The notes under the pieces are model-generated. The model was not told the DNA's origin. It did no database searches and saw only the letters and a program-made list of their open reading frames with translations. Below are positions 47,428 through 56,750 of a DNA stretch of 64,000 nucleotides, in pieces. The position numbers were made by a program, and so were the translations under genes. Position 1 is the stretch's first letter, and every line of letters begins with the position of its first letter. The DNA is from Pycnococcus provasolii (Eukaryota > Chlorophyta > Pseudoscourfieldiophyceae > Pseudoscourfieldiales). The stretch lies in contig CP150551.1 in assembly GCA_049487715.1 (NCBI GenBank), forward strand, positions 744,001 through 808,000, read 5' to 3'.

Positions 47428-48720
47428 CTATACTGCTCCTGATGACTTTCTATCCGCCATCACCTTACTTTCATATTCTCTCTCCTTCTCCATTTCCTCA
47501 TTTAAGTTCGAATGTTTCCTTTTGTTCTGCTGTTTGACTGATTCGCTGTACAGTACCGCACCTCCCATGCAAACGATTAGCCACATGATGGCAACGAATG
47601 GTGCGTGGTGATTCCAAACTGTCGTGTTGATGACAATTGTGCCCACCTTGTTCGCAACACCGAGAACTGTAAATGTTGTTGCCGACAAAGCCTTGCGCGC
47701 GTTCATTCCGAAAAATGAGATCGCAACCGCCAGCACGCATGAGAGGAGCACTGGCGATGCGACCTCGATGCTGGCCAGATGATCTCGAATACTCCCATCA
47801 TCTTCTATTCCTCCTCCCAGCTTGGTATCGCCGTATTGCATGATCACCCCAAGGGGCACGCACAGTAAGGCGAGCGCATTATTGTACAGGACGAGACCCC
47901 AAGGCTCGAGATGCACCTCCGTGACAACTTTCTTGACGAGGACCATGTCGATCGCCATCGTCGCGAGGTACGCGAAGCCCCACGCGTAGCTGCGTAGCTG
48001 TAGATTGTCGTCGGCGACTCCGTATCCCACCGCGCCAATCACGATGATCACTAAGCTGAGTACAGTGAGCATTGAAGGGTAAGTGCGTCGGCGAGGTGCA
48101 GATCCCGGGGTGTTGGTGGTGTCTCGCAGCATGAGGAGTTCGAGTGGCAGCACGATGATTGGGCAGCACGACCGAAAAACGACGAATGTGTCGACGGTAG
48201 CATACTGCAGTAGCTTCGTATTCGTGAAGATGGAGACGTAGAACATCAAGACGGCGGGCATGAAAGCGATCGCCTTTTTCGGTTCGAGTTGGTCGACTTT
48301 TGCGTACCCCAGTGCGCCAACGGCGTACGCGAAAGATGCGCTGCCTGCGTACTGCAGAAACGTGAGCGTTGTTGGATAGGGGAATGCGAGCAGTGCCCAT
48401 TTGTTGACGACGGAAAGCGCGCTGGACGAGATGGCGTATCCAACGGCGAGGTACATTGCGACGCCTCCTCCCCCTTGGTTGATTGATTCTGCCGATGGAG
48501 TTGCCGCCGCGATGAAAGCCGCGCCATCGACGACGACACCACCACCATCTTTGATTTTTGTTCCTCCTCCTCCAAGACCTCCCGTGCCACCAAGAAGACC
48601 GGCAGCTGCGGATGACGATGATGGCGCCATCACCAATGATTGTGGTCCAGGTGCTGTGTCAACAATACCCGCGCTACTATTTTTACGCGACAGTTTGTTG
48701 ACGACTAAGCTAGAAAACAT
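47428..48720 (-). CDS. GDP-mannose-type nucleotide-sugar transporter (GONST-like)
   Basis: 430 aa with about ten membrane segments, NST/TPT family. Recognisable parts: SSALSVVNKWALLAFPYPTTLTFLQY, FRSCCPIIVLPLE, a GYGVADDNLQLRSYAWG strand, MAIDMVLVKKVV, and a late GMNARKALSATTFTVLGVANKVGTIVIN helix that matches the GALN/NK-type motif of GDP-mannose transporters. The N-terminal 90 residues are Gly/Ser-rich. The C-terminus is Lys/Glu-rich and cytosolic. Golgi location is inferred. A second family member lies at 22921. Confidence 0.85.
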   Translation of the reverse strand: MFSSLVVNKLSRKNSSAGIVDTAPGPQSLVMAPSSSSAAAGLLGGTGGLGGGGTKIKDGGGVVVDGAAFIAAATPSAESINQGGGGVAMYLAVGYAISSSALSVVNKWALLAFPYPTTLTFLQYAGSASFAYAVGALGYAKVDQLEPKKAIAFMPAVLMFYVSIFTNTKLLQYATVDTFVVFRSCCPIIVLPLELLMLRDTTNTPGSAPRRRTYPSMLTVLSLVIIVIGAVGYGVADDNLQLRSYAWGFAYLATMAIDMVLVKKVVTEVHLEPWGLVLYNNALALLCVPLGVIMQYGDTKLGGGIEDDGSIRDHLASIEVASPVLLSCVLAVAISFFGMNARKALSATTFTVLGVANKVGTIVINTTVWNHHAPFVAIMWLIVCMGGAVLYSESVKQQNKRKHSNLNEEMEKEREYESKVMADRKSSGAV

Positions 48721-49206
48721 ATACCGAAGTAGGTATGAATGATAGACTATCTACGATCTATCCAATACCACGCTGCGATCGTTGCCATGTACTGTATGTG
48801 CGTTGAATCATCACACCAAAATGGAAGGGAAAGTGGGAAACTGACAGATACACGGACAGACTTCTAGAACCTCCTAGGACCTATCGTAGGCTGACAGGGT
48901 CACAGGGTCCCCCGGGAGGTTGATACGATCTCGAGGGAAGGAGGGCGCCGGGGCCCCGGGGGGGCGAATAGGTCAATAGGTTGGGGGAAATCAAGGCCAA
49001 ACCTAACCCCGAAAAACTCCCGGAACTCTTCAGTTAGGGGTTAGGTGAGGGCAGGACACCTAAGGTTAAACCTGACACCTAACCTTAGTCCTCGCTCCTT
49101 CCTATCCTACAAGAACGTCCGTTCTATCCACACCTGTAAGTCCCTGTCCTGGGCTTCATCCTCCTTTGTCCGCGCGCATCAATAATCAGTTCACGCATCA
49201 GCACTT
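48721..49206. repeat. Intergenic region with telomere-like hairpin
   Basis: Divergent promoter space. A perfect 9-bp inverted repeat CTAAGGTTA/TAACCTTAG lies at 49060-49068 and 49080-49088 with an 11-nt loop, next to TTAGGGGTTAGG at about 49034-49045. There is a G-run region at 48945-48966. Confidence 0.65.
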
Positions 49207-51165
49207 GTGTCAGTCACGCGCTTGGTTGGTACTTTCTCAAGTTTGATGCGCCTGTCTAGACTGCATTGCGCTCACTCTGCTCGCTCATCAGCTCACAGGC
49301 GATATCCTTCTCATCTTTCTCGTGGAACTGCTGTAGTAGTATCAAACGCGCGCCCTTGTGGTGCATCACTTCACTCCCCGTCGCCGTCAGTAAAAAGCAT
49401 GCGCGTGTTCCACCGCAGGAAGGGGTCAGGGCAGTCGTCGGCGCCGGGTGCACCCAGCATATCGGACGCCTCGCCGCTCTTGGCACGAGCAAACTCGGGC
49501 GAGTCGTACGAGACGAGCGACGAGTTCCTCGCGAGAGTTGTGCTTCAGGCTGACGTCGCGCCGGCAGCAGAGGAGGCGGAGGAGGGCAACGCCGCTGGCG
49601 CCGCTGAATTTGACCCTGCGGTGGGAGATGCGGGAACGTCAAGACCTGACATCGCCATGCTAGCCACATTCCTTCTGTTCATTTTCCCAGCCATTGGAGG
49701 ACTTCTCTTCGGATACGACATCGGCGCGACCTCTGGCGCGCTCACGGGACTCAAGGGAGTGCACGCCGGAGTTAGCTGGGCCGGCTCGAACTTGACGCCG
49801 CTGCAGACGGGACTCATCGCATCGGGAAGCTTGTACGGCGCGCTGGCCGGCTCCGCCGCCGTGCTCCTGCGAGGGAACGCGATTGGACGCCGGCAGGAAC
49901 TCGCGCTCGCGGCTCTGCTGTACATAGGAGGTAGCGTTTGCACATACTTCAGCAACGACTTTGCATCGCTCGTGCTCAGCCGTGGACTGTACGGACTCGG
50001 CATCGGCGTGGCTATGCACGTCGCGCCCATCTACATCGCGGAGACGGCGCCGCCGTCCGTGCGCGGCGCTCTCGTGGGAGCGAAGGAGGCGTTCATCGTC
50101 GCGGGGATTCTGCTCGGATACTCGTCGAGCTACCTGCTCTCGGGTGTTGACGCAGGGTGGCGCATCGGATACGCCGTGGCGACACCGCTTGCGGGAATTC
50201 TTCTCGCTGGCGTTGCTCTCTGGGTTCCCGAAAGCCCGAGGTACACGCTTCTGACCGCAGAGATGGACGGCGCCGACGTCAACGCCGATGCACGCCTCAC
50301 CGCCGCGCAGGACCTGGCGAAGTTGCGTGGACTTAAGTCGCATTCTGGCGCGGATGCAAATGATCCGGCTTGGCGTGCACTCGCCAGCGAGATGCGCGAG
50401 ACGGAGGCTGGTGCTCAGGTAGCGCGTGCAAACACGCTCAGTATCGGCGAGTTCTTCTCGCAAGTGCTCCGCGGCGAAGGAGCAGATTCGTCGAACGGTG
50501 GAGCGAACATCAGGGCAACGCGAAGTGCCCTCAAAATTGGACTTGGTCTGATGCTCTTCCAGCAGATCACCGGCCAGCCAAGCGTGCTGTACTACGCAAG
50601 TGACATCCTGTCGTCCGCAGGATTTTCTGGAGGTGGCGTCGCGCAGCTCGTCGCGGTGGGACTTGGTCTGTTCAAACTGCTCGCCACAGCATCGAGCCTA
50701 CCCTTCATCGACTCCGCAGGCCGACGCCCGCTGCTTCTTCTCGGAGTTGGTGGACTCACGGGCGCGCTCGTGCTTCTTGGATTCGCGGCGTACTCAATGT
50801 CGTCCGGCGTGACCACACTCGTCGGCATGCCGGTGGCGTACGCGAGTGTTGGTGCTCTTCTCCTGTACGTCGCGTCGTACCAGATCTCGTTCGGACCCAT
50901 CTCGTGGCTCATTGTCGGCGAGGTGTTCCCTCTCGCTAGCCGCAATGCTGCGCTGGCATGCGCCACCCTGACCAACTTCGGCTCGAATGCTGTCGTCGCA
51001 CTCGTCCTCCCCGCGGTGCAGAGCTCGTTGGGTGAGAGTGGCACGTACTTCCTGTTTGCCACGTTCGCCGTCGCGGCGTGGCTGTTCATTCAGTCGAGTG
51101 TTCCTGAGACGAAGGGCAAAACGCTCGAGGAAATCGAGCGCGAGCTAGGCGGCGAAGGACAATAA
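49207..51165 (+). CDS. Plastid-type sugar/H+ symporter (MFS sugar porter, XylE-like)
   Basis: 652 aa. The first 150 residues are Ser/Arg/Ala-rich and fit a plastid transit peptide plus an acidic linker. Then twelve membrane segments of the sugar-porter family: LLFGYDIGATSGALTG, GRRQELALAALLYIG, SRGLYGLGIGVAMHVAPIYIAETAP, VPESPRY, FQQITGQPSVLYYASDIL, GRRPLLLLG, SWLIVGEVFPLASR and the end PETKGKTLEEIE. It is closest in feel to the plant chloroplast D-xylose-proton symporter-like proteins. The actual sugar is not decided. Confidence 0.9.
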   Translation: MSVTRLVGTFSSLMRLSRLHCAHSARSSAHRRYPSHLSRGTAVVVSNARPCGASLHSPSPSVKSMRVFHRRKGSGQSSAPGAPSISDASPLLARANSGESYETSDEFLARVVLQADVAPAAEEAEEGNAAGAAEFDPAVGDAGTSRPDIAMLATFLLFIFPAIGGLLFGYDIGATSGALTGLKGVHAGVSWAGSNLTPLQTGLIASGSLYGALAGSAAVLLRGNAIGRRQELALAALLYIGGSVCTYFSNDFASLVLSRGLYGLGIGVAMHVAPIYIAETAPPSVRGALVGAKEAFIVAGILLGYSSSYLLSGVDAGWRIGYAVATPLAGILLAGVALWVPESPRYTLLTAEMDGADVNADARLTAAQDLAKLRGLKSHSGADANDPAWRALASEMRETEAGAQVARANTLSIGEFFSQVLRGEGADSSNGGANIRATRSALKIGLGLMLFQQITGQPSVLYYASDILSSAGFSGGGVAQLVAVGLGLFKLLATASSLPFIDSAGRRPLLLLGVGGLTGALVLLGFAAYSMSSGVTTLVGMPVAYASVGALLLYVASYQISFGPISWLIVGEVFPLASRNAALACATLTNFGSNAVVALVLPAVQSSLGESGTYFLFATFAVAAWLFIQSSVPETKGKTLEEIERELGGEGQ

Positions 51166-51263
51166 AAGTAAAAGCAATGCGCTGGTTAGCGAAGTAAACT
51201 CAAAGTTCCATTACTGAATGAGCAAAATCTTAATCTTAGGTCTTTTGTTGAACGGGGTTCTGC

Positions 51264-52577
51264 TTACCAGTAGGCGTACAGGCGATTGCCAGGCTTCTGC
51301 GTGCTCGGATCCTTCACCGTCTCAATGAGAAGAAATATGGGATTTGCACCAGCCGAGGGAGGTGAGATCATAAGGGAGTAGCTGTTCTTCATCATAGTCT
51401 GCACGTATGCGCCCCCGTGTGATGTTAGTCCTGTCTGAGGTATGTGGATCTGCGCCTTCTTCCTTGGCTGTTGGCACCACTCCACCACCTTTTCCTTCTT
51501 CACAAACTGACGTTCGGCAGTCACGCGCAGCTGTGCGGGGAACCGCGCTAAGTCAGCCACAGAAGCGGCGTCAGCGCCGATCGCCTGCATGGCCCACAAC
51601 TCCACCTCCTGCGGCTGCGACGCAACGGCGTTCGGTTCGAGAATCAGCTTACCGCTCCAGTGTGCGGAAACTCGGGGGGGTTGCGTCTGCGTCTGCGGCA
51701 TGGCGCCTGCTGCTCCAGCGGCGGATGCGGGTGCGGGTGCGGGTGCGGGTGCGGAGGTGGGTATGGCGGCAAGTGGTCCAGAATTGGTCGTCGGCTGAAG
51801 CACGGTGTCTGGGCTTGGAGTGTGCGGTGCAACCGTCTGTGTCTTTGACGTTCCTGGCGGTCTGTGAACAATTTCTGCTTCGTTGACCCATCTTCGCGAC
51901 AGCAGGACTAAGTGTCCTGGCGCGACACCCTTGGCCGCGACGTCCGTCGAGTCTTTGAGTCCTAGAAGGCTCTGCATGGCTTCCCACACGTTCGCCTGCA
52001 TGTTCGGCGCGACGACGCTGAGAGACACCCCCGCGGCGGTGAGCGCCGCAGCCGCCTGGTTGGTTGCCGCGGTCGCGTCTCTTTCCCACGTGGGGCTTGC
52101 GATGCTGAGTACAACGTGCGCGTTCGGGTGCGCCGCCCCTGCTTTGTTCGCCCTTCGCGCCGCGTCGACGTCGACGACTCGCTTCGCCTCCGCGAGCGCC
52201 TCCGCGAGCGCCGATGCGAACGGCAGGGGTGCGAGTTGCGTCGCTGCTTTTTCAGCGAATTCTTTCGCTTCTGTGAGTGTCATGGGAACTCCCGTCGAAA
52301 TCACGGGGCATGCGCGTGCGTTCAATAGCGGTCTCGCTCTGAATGTCACCACGCACACGTTGTTACGCGAAGGCGAAGGCGAAGGCTTGGCCTGATTATG
52401 CAGCGAGTTGAGCTTGGCGCAGTTGGGCCAGACGTATAGGTCGAGCAGAGGCGATGCGGACGGGTCTGAGATGGGACGAGGCGCCCGCGTGAATGCGCGC
52501 TCGTTCCACAGCGAGCACTCAAGCACCAGTACTGTCAGTGGCTCCGGTTCATGTTCATGAACATGAACGGGCGCCAT
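51264..52577 (-). CDS. MED25: MED25-like Mediator subunit (vWA domain)
   Basis: 437 aa from Met at 52575-52577 (a further in-frame Met at 52595). Residues about 12-200 look like the MED25 von Willebrand A domain: LTVLVLECSLWNERAF at the first strand, CVVTFRARPLL, then EFAEKAATQLAPLPFASALAEALAEAKRVV, and VVLSIASPTW. The middle is Pro/Ala/Gln-rich. The C-terminal 150 residues (HWSGKLILEP ... VKKEKVVEWCQQPRKK ... GNRLYAYW) may correspond to the MED25 activator-binding domain. The match is partial, so the call is moderate. Confidence 0.6.
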   Translation of the reverse strand: MAPVHVHEHEPEPLTVLVLECSLWNERAFTRAPRPISDPSASPLLDLYVWPNCAKLNSLHNQAKPSPSPSRNNVCVVTFRARPLLNARACPVISTGVPMTLTEAKEFAEKAATQLAPLPFASALAEALAEAKRVVDVDAARRANKAGAAHPNAHVVLSIASPTWERDATAATNQAAAALTAAGVSLSVVAPNMQANVWEAMQSLLGLKDSTDVAAKGVAPGHLVLLSRRWVNEAEIVHRPPGTSKTQTVAPHTPSPDTVLQPTTNSGPLAAIPTSAPAPAPAPASAAGAAGAMPQTQTQPPRVSAHWSGKLILEPNAVASQPQEVELWAMQAIGADAASVADLARFPAQLRVTAERQFVKKEKVVEWCQQPRKKAQIHIPQTGLTSHGGAYVQTMMKNSYSLMISPPSAGANPIFLLIETVKDPSTQKPGNRLYAYW

Positions 52578-52595
52578 GTATATCCCTTCGAACAC

Positions 52596-52852
52596 GAAAC
52601 TAAACTAAACGAAAAGAGGTGTGTTGTGATGGGCAGCTGGAATTGTGATTTCGCGTACTGTAGGGTTCTGAGCCCACGTGCCAGTGGGGAGGGGGGGGAA
52701 AGCAAAGCGAGGGGAAAGCAGTTCCATAGGCCAATAGGGGGGGGGGAGTTGTACTTGGTGAACTGGACCTACGACGGATCCCCTACTTACTACCAGGGGC
52801 CTCCCCTTGCTTGGGAAGTTCCCCCTTTAATTGAACTTTCCCGTGCCTGTTA
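52596..52852. other. Divergent spacer, G-rich
   Basis: Contains G-runs at about 52686-52699 and 52736-52747. It presumably holds promoters for MED25 and the glycosyltransferase-like gene; no defined element is recognised. Confidence 0.4.
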
Positions 52853-54163
52853 ATGGTATTTCGATCTCTTAACATGGCAATGTATTCTTACAGTTCTCGT
52901 CACGTCTTTAGGCGGTTTCGAAGACACGTCAATAATCATGTGATGAGGATGAGTGTCATAATGATGATGATGATGATTGCACATGCAATAGTCGTCGTCG
53001 TCTCGGCCGCCTCATCATCAGCCTTATCAGATTCTTCTTCACTGTCCGGGCCGCAGTTCACGTACGGAACCATCGCGGACAACTACTTCCAAGCCAACAA
53101 GAGAGGCTTGACGGCGTCCATCGAAAACGCGAGGAGAAACGGGTGCCTCTCCGAGTGCCCGCCGGAACTGCAAACCGTGCGCGTCATCTTCCACCGCGAC
53201 GACGAAGTCAAAGCGACATCCTCGAATGTGCAAAACGCGTGGTACAACATGGAAATTCTAACCAGCGCGTGGCTTGGACACGACGTGCGCCAACGCATGA
53301 GAAAGGCGACCGCACTCTGGGACTTCTCGCCTCACAACTGCAACTACTGGAGGAAGGAACTCCAAGTGCCCTGCGAAGTCTTGCCACTATCAGCCACGGA
53401 CCCGCCGGACGTCGTGAACACGTGGCACGAAAGCACGGGCGTGCCAAGGGGAAGCGTCATGACGCGCGAAGACGCGAGCGAACTCGTTCACCGAAGACCC
53501 ATCGACGCAGTCTTTTTCGGGAACATGGGCCATCCTCAGCGAAGGCGCACTTGCAACGAGCTCACGCGCGCACCAGGTGTGCGCATCGAGTGCCACGGTG
53601 CACTTTGGGGTGCTGCCCTCGTTGCCAAGATACGCGAGGCGAAGCTGGTATTCGTTGACTACTTCTACGACGAGTGTCCGCTGCTTACGCACCGCGTGAA
53701 CCAGGTACTTCGCCAAGGCGTTCCCGTGCTCATGCCTCATAGCGCGGACGCCGAACTCGATCGCGAGTATGCCTCGCTCGGCGTCATGTTCACGAACGCT
53801 GCCGCACCAGAGGGAAGGCTCACGCGTGGCCAGCTCCGTCCTTCAGACGTCACTTCGATCCTGCAGGCGAACAACCGCAACAGGATTGTGGACGCAACGT
53901 TGGCGACGCAGAACTACATCGGCCCAGAGCGCACGAGCGCCATATCCAACACCACGTGCGCCGTGCTGCGCAGTCTCTGCGCCAGCGCCAGAGATCCAGA
54001 AACGACTTTGATTCCTCTGCGAGCTCCAGCGCACCATCCCCTACCTCGCAAATACGAGTCGCATCACTACCATCCATCTGTCCGCGCGCGCGCGAAGTCC
54101 GCACGTGCGCAGCTGGCGGCTCTGCGTGCTCGTCACAGGCGCGTTCCGTCCCACGCGGCCTGA
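52853..54163 (+). CDS. Glycosyltransferase-like type II membrane protein
   Basis: 436 aa. A signal-anchor (VIMMMMMIAHAIVVVVSAASSS) follows a basic N-terminus, typical of Golgi type II proteins; Met8 (52874) or a later Met could be the start. The lumenal part has ALWDFSPHNCNYWRKEL, DAVFFGNMGHPQRRR, HGALWGAALVAKIREAKLVFV and RVNQVLRQGVPVLMPHSAD, a pattern like the C-terminal half of GT-B transferases such as the CgeB/YkvP group. I cannot place it in a CAZy family. The sulfotransferase gene follows 129 bp downstream on the same strand. Confidence 0.55.
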   Translation: MVFRSLNMAMYSYSSRHVFRRFRRHVNNHVMRMSVIMMMMMIAHAIVVVVSAASSSALSDSSSLSGPQFTYGTIADNYFQANKRGLTASIENARRNGCLSECPPELQTVRVIFHRDDEVKATSSNVQNAWYNMEILTSAWLGHDVRQRMRKATALWDFSPHNCNYWRKELQVPCEVLPLSATDPPDVVNTWHESTGVPRGSVMTREDASELVHRRPIDAVFFGNMGHPQRRRTCNELTRAPGVRIECHGALWGAALVAKIREAKLVFVDYFYDECPLLTHRVNQVLRQGVPVLMPHSADAELDREYASLGVMFTNAAAPEGRLTRGQLRPSDVTSILQANNRNRIVDATLATQNYIGPERTSAISNTTCAVLRSLCASARDPETTLIPLRAPAHHPLPRKYESHHYHPSVRARAKSARAQLAALRARHRRVPSHAA

Positions 54164-54292
54164 TGTGAAACATGTAAGCTACTCTATCCAGATGTGTACT
54201 TTACGATACTAACCCTACACCCTAACCCCTTTCCCCCTCTCCCTTCCCTCCCCTTTTGGCCGCACCACCCTCGCTCTCGAGCGGTGGTCGCG

Positions 54293-55612
54293 ATGCCGAA
54301 GCTCACCGTCGTCCTGCGGCCCATGCTGCTGCTCGCGTGGGCCGTCGCCGCCTCGAGCGCCGTGGCGTCCGCGTCGCCGCGGTCGTGGCACCCGCGCAAG
54401 TTCGCGCGAGGCGACGGTGGCGGGTTCGAGCGCGAGCGTGGGCCGACACCCGCCTCGCGCGCTCCCGATCGTCTGGTTGAGCTGACGCCATCATCCGAAG
54501 ACACGGGACTGCCGTCGTGCGGCCTGCACCTGTTCCGGCACGTCAGCAAGACGGGAGGAACGACGATACGGTTCGTGTTCGATAAAAATACAGCCATGGG
54601 GGAGTGGGAGTACCCACTGGTGTACGGATTCAAGCGCGAGCAGTGGGACGACCTCGTCACCAAGTTCAGACAGGCGGCAGGTCAGCGGAACGAGGATGGG
54701 CCTCGTGTGCTCGTCGAAGTGCGGGGCAACTGGCCGGAGAGGTGGTGTGCCGAGTCGTTCGACGAGGTGCTTGCTGACGTGCATAAAATAAAGAGCGACT
54801 TTCCTCACTGCAAGGTCACGACGAGCATACTCGTGCGTGACCCGCTCAAGCAGTACCTCAGCTTCTATAACTACTACATTAAGAGAGAGCAGCAGAACCG
54901 CCCGAGAGAGTACGGCACGACCGTCGCAGACTGGGCCAGGAGTGTGCACGACATGCAGGTGCGCGAGACTCTCGGCAGTATGTGCACGCCGCAGATGCGT
55001 GACCCGACGCTCGACCCAGCCACTGGCGAGCGCAAGCCGGTGCAGGATGAGTGCAACGTGGACGAAGCGAGCTTACAGCGCTACCTTGAAATTTTGCGCT
55101 CATTCGACGTCGTTGGCACGACAGATCGCTTCAACAGCTTCATCTTGCGTCTTGGTCACGTCGCCGGCTTGAGCAACCCGCGCTACCGCCACCACAACGC
55201 GGGCTCGGGCTCGCGCGAACGGAGCTCGCTCTCGGAAGACGATTCCGCAGCTCTCGACGAGGCGTCGAGGTACGATCGCCGTGCCTACAAAGAGGCTGTG
55301 GCACTCGCCAGCGCGCAGGAGGCAGCTTGGCCCGACTTTGAAGATAAACTTCTCGATTTTGAGAGTCGCAGCACGGACGACGGCTACGTCGGCGGTAAGC
55401 CGCCGCCGAGTCCTTTTCGCTTTGTGCACGCCGACGAGGCGAGCGCCAGTCTTGGTCGTGAGGGACCTCGCGAGGCGCCGCCGTGGTGGCTCTTCGAGGG
55501 AGGTGGCAGGCAGGCGATCGCATACATCAACTTCAAGCCTGTCGTGCTTGTCGAGCGCCAAGACGCTGAACGCAAAGGCTTGAGGTGTGTTCGCGCGTGC
55601 AACCTTGACTAA
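54293..55612 (+). CDS. Carbohydrate sulfotransferase-like protein
   Basis: 439 aa from the ATG at 54293, giving a signal peptide or anchor (LRPMLLLAWAVAASSAVASA). The PAPS-binding 5'-phosphosulfate loop is HVSKTGGTTIRFVF. The 3'-phosphate motif is LVRDPLKQYLSFYNYYIK. A VVGTTDRFNSFILRLGHV segment is typical of Golgi carbohydrate sulfotransferases of the heparan/galactose 2-O/3-O type. It probably sulfates extracellular polysaccharides. CCCTAA motifs lie at about 54210-54228, 65-85 bp before the start. Confidence 0.8.
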   Translation: MPKLTVVLRPMLLLAWAVAASSAVASASPRSWHPRKFARGDGGGFERERGPTPASRAPDRLVELTPSSEDTGLPSCGLHLFRHVSKTGGTTIRFVFDKNTAMGEWEYPLVYGFKREQWDDLVTKFRQAAGQRNEDGPRVLVEVRGNWPERWCAESFDEVLADVHKIKSDFPHCKVTTSILVRDPLKQYLSFYNYYIKREQQNRPREYGTTVADWARSVHDMQVRETLGSMCTPQMRDPTLDPATGERKPVQDECNVDEASLQRYLEILRSFDVVGTTDRFNSFILRLGHVAGLSNPRYRHHNAGSGSRERSSLSEDDSAALDEASRYDRRAYKEAVALASAQEAAWPDFEDKLLDFESRSTDDGYVGGKPPPSPFRFVHADEASASLGREGPREAPPWWLFEGGGRQAIAYINFKPVVLVERQDAERKGLRCVRACNLD

Positions 55613-55652
55613 AAAGTATGTAAAAAGTTTCAAAGTTTACAAACAAAACATG

Positions 55653-56750
55653 TCACAAATTTGACGCGGCAAAGCGCATTGCGTCGAGAATCTTGCGAAC
55701 ACCCGCGTCGGCGGCAGGCTCGTTCGACGCACCTCCGACAACGACCACAAATCCAGATGTGGCGAGCAGGAGCGCTTTCTCTCCGTCAACTTGTACGGCG
55801 ACGACGTTGGCGCGTTCGGCTCCGTCGTCGAGGTGCGGCAGAATCTCGGCCGCCAACGCGCGAAGGTTGGGCTTGCGATATAAGCTCCACAGAAGAGCAC
55901 TTTCGGGTGCATGCGCCGCCGCGGCTGACGGCGGCGGAGGGGGTGGCGCGACGATGTGTGAATCCGCCGACGCGCCACCGCCGCCAAAGCATGCGCAGAG
56001 AAACGCCGAACGTGCGCGTGCAGGTGTCGCACGCGGCGGCGGCGAAGCTGGCGCCGTTGTCGCGCAAACGTCAACCTCTGACGCCGCGTACACCCACTTC
56101 GCACCCGCCGTTTCTCCGACGGAGGCGGCAAGTTTTGCGGGAAGGTCTCGCCACACGTTGGCGAGCGTCTTGTCCGCGCCGCGTATGCGCACGGCGGCAG
56201 CGGCACGCGCAGGCGTAAGCGCCCTCCCAGCCGCCTCTTCAGCATCCGCACGAGCCTTCGCCTTCGCTTGCGCTTTGTCGTATTTTTCGACGAGCGCGCC
56301 AAGCACTTGCTGAGCAAGTTTTGCGCCGAGCGATTCAGGCACAGCGCTAGCGTCCACCGCCAACGCGATGGCAAGGCCGCGTTGTTCGTCCTCCGCGAAG
56401 TGCAGCGCGGCGTCGCTCGCTTCCCACCTGACCATTGGCATGGACGACGACGTCGTGGCTGCTGCGTTCCTTTCTCCTTCTGCGGCGTTCTCGTCCAGCA
56501 AGCCAGTAGTCTCGTTCATGTCCAGCGCCGTGATTGCCTGTTTCGCGTGCATCTGCAGCGCGCTGAGCATAGCCGCCAGTGCCATTCCGCCGTTGGCCGT
56601 TAAGGCTGCTGCTCCTGCTCCCGAAGCGTCGTGTCCTCCTCCATTTTTCTGCGCGTCCGACGACGCGAGTCCGAAGTCTGGCGTGTACGTGGTTGCGTGC
56701 AGGCAGGCGCCGGTGAGCGTCTTGTAGAGGCACAGGCCGTGAACGATCAT
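55653..56750 (-). CDS. Longin-like domain protein, unknown
   Basis: 365 aa. The first 150 residues have the layout of a longin or roadblock-like fold: VHGLCLYKTLTGACLHATTY, then GGMALAAMLSALQMHAKQAI, ALHFAEDEQRGLAIALAVDA, then LGAKLAQQVLGALVEKYD. This is followed by Ala-rich helices and a Cys/Pro-rich low-complexity part (SAFLCACFGGGG). The C-terminal KALLLATSGFVVVVGGAS strand pair could be a second longin-like unit. A trafficking role is inference only. Convergent with the sulfotransferase gene, 40 bp apart. Confidence 0.55.
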   Translation of the reverse strand: MIVHGLCLYKTLTGACLHATTYTPDFGLASSDAQKNGGGHDASGAGAAALTANGGMALAAMLSALQMHAKQAITALDMNETTGLLDENAAEGERNAAATTSSSMPMVRWEASDAALHFAEDEQRGLAIALAVDASAVPESLGAKLAQQVLGALVEKYDKAQAKAKARADAEEAAGRALTPARAAAAVRIRGADKTLANVWRDLPAKLAASVGETAGAKWVYAASEVDVCATTAPASPPPRATPARARSAFLCACFGGGGASADSHIVAPPPPPPSAAAAHAPESALLWSLYRKPNLRALAAEILPHLDDGAERANVVAVQVDGEKALLLATSGFVVVVGGASNEPAADAGVRKILDAMRFAASNL

